Source of the DNA: an uncultured Moraxella sp.
Lineage (GTDB): Bacteria > Pseudomonadota > Gammaproteobacteria > Pseudomonadales > Moraxellaceae
Direction of reading: 5' to 3'
DNA: 17,733 nucleotides
Assembly (NCBI GenBank): GCA_937975585.1
Contig: CALJUC010000225.1
Coordinates: 1 to 17,733 of the forward strand
Positions 14,761 through 17,733 of this stretch are shown here, one piece after another (within the stretch, counting starts at the first letter, position 1; every line of letters starts with the position of its first letter). The notes below the pieces were generated by a model. It saw only the letters and a list, made by a program, of their open reading frames with translations, did no database searches and was not told the DNA's origin. The position numbers and the translations under genes were made by a program.

Positions 14761-15996
14761 TTAAGCCACGAATTTTTTTAGAACCAAGCTTGCATTAGTA
14801 CCACCAAAACCGAAGCTGTTACTCATCACGGTGTTCAACTCAGCTTGGCGTGTCGTCTGAACAATATCAAAGCCTTGTGCTTTTTCATCAAGATTCTCAA
14901 TATTGATACTTGGTGCGATAAAGCCTTCATTCATCATCAATAGACAATAAATCAATTCCTGTACGCCAACCGCGCCTAGGCTATGACCGGTCATCGACTT
15001 GGTTGAGCTAATCGGTGGTAAATTTGCCACGTCCGTATTAAAGGCTTGGCGAATCGCATCAAGCTCAATCACATCACCGATTGGCGTACTAGTACCATGC
15101 GTATTGATGTAATCTACAGTGGTTAGACCGGCTTGCTCAAGTGCTTGCTTCATACAGTTTATCGCACCGATACCGCTTGGCGCCACCATATCTGCCCCGT
15201 CTGAACTCGCCCCATAACCGACCACTTCCGCCAAGATAGTCGCACCGCGTGCTTGGGCATGTTCTAGGCTTTCTACCACTACCACACCGCCGCCACCGGC
15301 AATAACAAATCCATCACGGCCTGCGTCATAGGGACGGCTGGCTTGTTGTGGCGTGTCGTTATACTGCGTACTCATCGCGCCCATGGCATCGAACATACAA
15401 GATTGGGTCCAATCTTCTTGTTCGCCACCACCTGCAATCACCACATCCTGTTTACCTAGCTGAATCAATTCCATCGCATGGCCAACACAGTGCGTTGACG
15501 TTGCACAGGCTGACGCGATTGAATAACTGACACCACCGATTTTTAGACCCGTTGCTAGACTGGCTGATACGGTACTTGCCATGGTTTTTGGTACCGCCAT
15601 CGCACCCACACCACGTAAGCCTTTTTCACGCATGGCATCAACGGCTGTTACCACATCTAAGGTTGACGCACCACCAGAGCCTGCGACCACACCGATACGT
15701 GGATTGTGTGAGATTTGGTCAAGGCTCAAACCTGCTTGCTCAATCGCCTGTAATGCACTTAAATAAGTATACAAGCTGGCTTTCGACAAAAAGCGCTTTA
15801 ATTTGCGATCAATCATCGAAGTATCTAAGCTATCTTCATCAATCGAGCCTGACACACACGCCTTAAAGCCTTTTTCAGCATAAATAGGATTAAATTTCAA
15901 GCCAGACTTACCTTGTTGTAACGCTTGGCTGACGGTAGCCAAATCATTGCCGATGCAAGACACCAAGCCAGCACCTGTTATTACCACGCGACGCAT
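14761..15996 (-). CDS. fabB: 3-oxoacyl-[acyl-carrier-protein] synthase I (FabB)
   Basis: A 411-residue condensing enzyme that elongates acyl-ACP with malonyl-ACP; the FabB type is needed for elongating the cis-3-decenoyl intermediate in anaerobic-type unsaturated fatty acid synthesis. Seen here (numbered from the ATG): the catalytic C164 in SACATS, H300 in THGTSTP, K333 and H338 in STKSMTGHS, and the C-terminal SNSFGFGGTNAS. Stretches such as GFVIAGGGG, SSDGADMVAPSG and GFIAPSINIE are like E. coli FabB rather than FabF. I chose the ATG at 15996 because AAGGA lies seven bases upstream; the frame can open at a TTG two codons earlier. fabA is not adjacent. The upstream 336 bases, shared with the divergent EcsC-family gene, contain repeats that could be regulatory. 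Confidence 0.95.
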   Translation of the reverse strand: MRRVVITGAGLVSCIGNDLATVSQALQQGKSGLKFNPIYAEKGFKACVSGSIDEDSLDTSMIDRKLKRFLSKASLYTYLSALQAIEQAGLSLDQISHNPRIGVVAGSGGASTLDVVTAVDAMREKGLRGVGAMAVPKTMASTVSASLATGLKIGGVSYSIASACATSTHCVGHAMELIQLGKQDVVIAGGGEQEDWTQSCMFDAMGAMSTQYNDTPQQASRPYDAGRDGFVIAGGGGVVVVESLEHAQARGATILAEVVGYGASSDGADMVAPSGIGAINCMKQALEQAGLTTVDYINTHGTSTPIGDVIELDAIRQAFNTDVANLPPISSTKSMTGHSLGAVGVQELIYCLLMMNEGFIAPSINIENLDEKAQGFDIVQTTRQAELNTVMSNSFGFGGTNASLVLKKFVA

Positions 15997-16332
15997 ACGC
16001 AATTCCTTTTATAAAAAAAAGACCTATAATGTTTAACCTGTATTGTAAACTGCGCGTTAACAAAATCCTAGTGTATCAGATTTGGTTGTTACAAAATATT
16101 TCACAGTTTACTACTGTTCACTCAATTTTATGCTGAATTTACTCAGTGGATAACCTTTTATAATTAACGTCTGACGATTAACGTCAGTGATACTGATAAA
16201 TTACGCTTTGTAGTGGAATAGCAAATCAAATTTATTTAAGCTAGCGAATAATAACTTAGCGCTTAATCACTGAGTGTATCATCTGACAAGCTTTATTCTA
16301 ACAATAATCAAATTTTAATTTAAGGAACTATT
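15997..16332. other. Divergent intergenic region fabB / EcsC-family gene
   Basis: A 336-base AT-rich stretch that must hold the promoters of both genes. A nine-base direct repeat overlapping an inverted repeat lies at 16163-16187. I could not place a convincing -35/-10 pair for either gene; TACAAT on the minus strand near 16044 is a possible -10 box for fabB. No coding potential seen. Confidence 0.5.
16163..16187. repeat. Overlapping direct and inverted repeats, candidate operator
   Basis: ATTAACGTC occurs at 16163-16171 and again at 16177-16185 (14-base period). Overlapping these, CTGACG (16171-16176) and CGTCAG (16182-16187) form a 6-bp inverted repeat around five bases. Such compact symmetry between divergent genes suggests a protein-binding site, with no regulator assigned. 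Confidence 0.4.
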
Positions 16333-17346
16333 ATGGCCACCAAACTTGCCAAACCCTCATTAACCCGTAACGCATTAGAGCGCGTTGGTAGCAAACTTGC
16401 CAGTTTAACCAAAAGTAATACCCTCTCAAACGACAGCTTAAAAGCATTAGACCTAGAAGCTATCCAAACAGATTTTAAAAATAATAAAAACGCCTTTCAT
16501 GAGCAGATCCCGAATTTATCACGCAAAGTACTTGGTAAAACGTCATTCGGGCGTTATAGCAGTATGGCGGGCAAGTTCGTCCCCAAAACCACGTTTGAAA
16601 AAGCTACGGATGTTGCCTTTACCCAAATTGGCAAATTGGCACAAACTTGGGCACATTTTGATTTAAACCATGACAACCGCTTTACCAAGACTAACTTGGA
16701 CGATAGTGAGCGCCATGCCCTCGCCAAAGCCATTGCCAATCAAAATCGTAGTCTAGCTACGGTCGGTAGTGTCAGTAATTTAGCGGGATTGGCCGGAATT
16801 TTGGTGGATACCTTATGGCTACTCACCGTCAGCCTACGTAGTATTTTCCAAATTGCGCAAATCTATGACAAACCGCTGACGGGTAAACAGGGCATCGCCA
16901 TTGCTTATGAGGTATTGGCAAAGACTGACCTGAAAAAACTGCAAGAAAAACAAACCCTGTTAGCCGGGATTGGTGTCGTTGAAACCGTTGCGGATGAAGG
17001 TTTTGGTCGCTATCGTACCACCGAACCGCAAAACCTTACTGATTCAGCGAATGAGAGTACCGATGATAGCGATGTTAGTAGTGTTCACTATGCGCTAAGT
17101 AAGGTTGAGGATATTGCCACACAGCTCAATGTCAATCTACAGGGCTTTAACTTCAGCTTCTTACACAAGGTATTACCGATTACTGCCGTGGGTATTAGCG
17201 CCACTTACAACAATATTATCATTAATGAAGTGGTACAGCTTGCACAAGCCACATTTGCACCCGTACCTAAACTAGCCATGCTAAGTCCAACTGATAAAGC
17301 TAGTGAAAAAAATGATAAATCAAACGATACCACAGACAATGACTAA
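16333..17346 (+). CDS. EcsC family protein
   Basis: A 337-residue protein that looks like the EcsC family (named for Bacillus subtilis EcsC of the ecs ABC-transporter operon); the function of most members, including this one, is unknown. Seen here: an N-terminal polar helical part (1-100), a hydrophobic EcsC-like core at about 141-215 (GLAGILVDTLWLLTVSLRSI, then QIAQIYDKPLTG), a Ser/Asp/Glu-rich linker at about 236-255, a second hydrophobic stretch at about 268-300 and a disordered acidic and Lys-rich tail. There is no signal peptide. Just before the core, residues 110-121 (DLNHDNRFTKTN) resemble an EF-hand or dockerin calcium loop. The ATG has AAGGA six bases upstream. It is divergent from fabB and has its own terminator. 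No ABC transporter genes are nearby. Confidence 0.7.
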   Translation: MATKLAKPSLTRNALERVGSKLASLTKSNTLSNDSLKALDLEAIQTDFKNNKNAFHEQIPNLSRKVLGKTSFGRYSSMAGKFVPKTTFEKATDVAFTQIGKLAQTWAHFDLNHDNRFTKTNLDDSERHALAKAIANQNRSLATVGSVSNLAGLAGILVDTLWLLTVSLRSIFQIAQIYDKPLTGKQGIAIAYEVLAKTDLKKLQEKQTLLAGIGVVETVADEGFGRYRTTEPQNLTDSANESTDDSDVSSVHYALSKVEDIATQLNVNLQGFNFSFLHKVLPITAVGISATYNNIIINEVVQLAQATFAPVPKLAMLSPTDKASEKNDKSNDTTDND

Positions 17347-17367
17347 TTTATTGTCATTTATCTATAT

Positions 17368-17397
17368 AAAAAGACGAGAACTTCATCTCGTCTTTTT
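17368..17397 (+). terminator. Intrinsic terminator after the EcsC-family gene
   Basis: A perfect 12-bp stem (AAAAAGACGAGA at 17368-17379 with TCTCGTCTTTTT at 17386-17397) and a six-base loop, 22 bases after the stop codon. The symmetric A and T runs also allow use from the other strand. Confidence 0.92.
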
Positions 17398-17687
17398 AAT
17401 TGGGTAGCCAATAACTCATCGGATAAAACGCAACTGATGCCCTTAATTTTAACGGGTTGATAACAGCATCAACAAACGCTTACAAAACCCTACGTCTAAC
17501 TCACACTTAAGCGGCTCAATTACGACATTTTTCACTAAAACATTAATGAACGTGTCATCTAATCTAGGCATAATGAACCCAACAACGAAACATACTAACT
17601 TATAAAATTCGTTGTTAAATAAGAAAAGAAAAACAGTAATGAGAACAATAATAAAAACGTAATAAGAAAAATAGCTAATAACTGAAG
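17398..17687. other. AT-rich stretch without recognised gene
   Basis: About 290 bases, very A-rich on the plus strand from about 17590 to 17680, without a long open frame, tRNA or clear hairpin. It is probably the 3' non-coding space between the EcsC-family gene and a gene that continues past the right edge. Confidence 0.5.
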
Positions 17688-17733
17688 TTACGCACCGCTA
17701 ATAGCCTTAAGCTGGGCAAAAGCCGACTGATTA
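17688..17733 (-). CDS. Possible C-terminal end of a gene cut by the window edge
   Basis: Read on the minus strand from the right edge, one frame gives NQSAFAQLKAISGA followed by TAA (17690-17688). Base composition changes here from very A-rich to a mixed, codon-like pattern, and the residues look like a normal helical protein end. Only 14 codons are visible, so neither the gene nor a product can be confirmed. Confidence 0.35.
   Translation of the reverse strand, partial: NQSAFAQLKAISGA

Noticed and set aside
15552..15866. 104-residue plus-strand frame opposite fabB
   Set aside because: Antisense shadow rich in His, Leu and Pro, without a ribosome site or recognisable motif.

Overview
The window looks like an ordinary chromosomal stretch of a gammaproteobacterium of the family Moraxellaceae (Moraxella/Faucicola/Psychrobacter type). 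This is inference from protein character (FabB, FtnA and Lon close to gammaproteobacterial forms), moderate AT richness and gene neighbourhoods. No rRNA, insertion sequence, prophage, CRISPR array or plasmid function is visible.

Layout. Positions 81-2107 (+) carry yciB, a YciI-family gene and nagZ, likely one transcription unit closed by a strong hairpin terminator. Facing it is an uncharacterised secreted protein (2180-2734, -). A tRNA cluster (Pro-Arg-His, 3270-2916, -) has its own near-consensus promoter and terminator and sits just behind nadA (-). A pirin-family gene (-) follows. After a 657-base non-coding stretch comes lon (+), which shares a two-way terminator with a bacterial ferritin (-). 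An MFS transporter (CynX type, -) is divergent from hisC (+), and hisC is closely followed by an 81-residue gene of unknown function. pabB (-) is divergent from a 100-residue secreted SH3-like protein (+). fabB (-) is divergent from an EcsC-family gene (+). The right edge may hold the last codons of another minus-strand gene.

How the genes work together. Most are independent housekeeping functions: NAD synthesis (nadA), histidine (hisC), folate (pabB), fatty acids (fabB), murein recycling (nagZ), envelope integrity (yciB), protein quality control (lon), iron storage (ferritin) and translation (tRNAs). Most transcription units end in clear intrinsic terminators, several placed between convergent genes and usable in both directions.

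I found no convincing new multi-gene system. The points most worth a second look are small: an EF-hand/dockerin-like loop inside the EcsC-family protein, a repeat/palindrome cluster in the fabB-ecsC intergenic region, the long lon leader with a possible small membrane ORF and Shine-Dalgarno-complementary segments, a palindrome upstream of nadA, a possibly leaderless pabB, and three small uncharacterised proteins.
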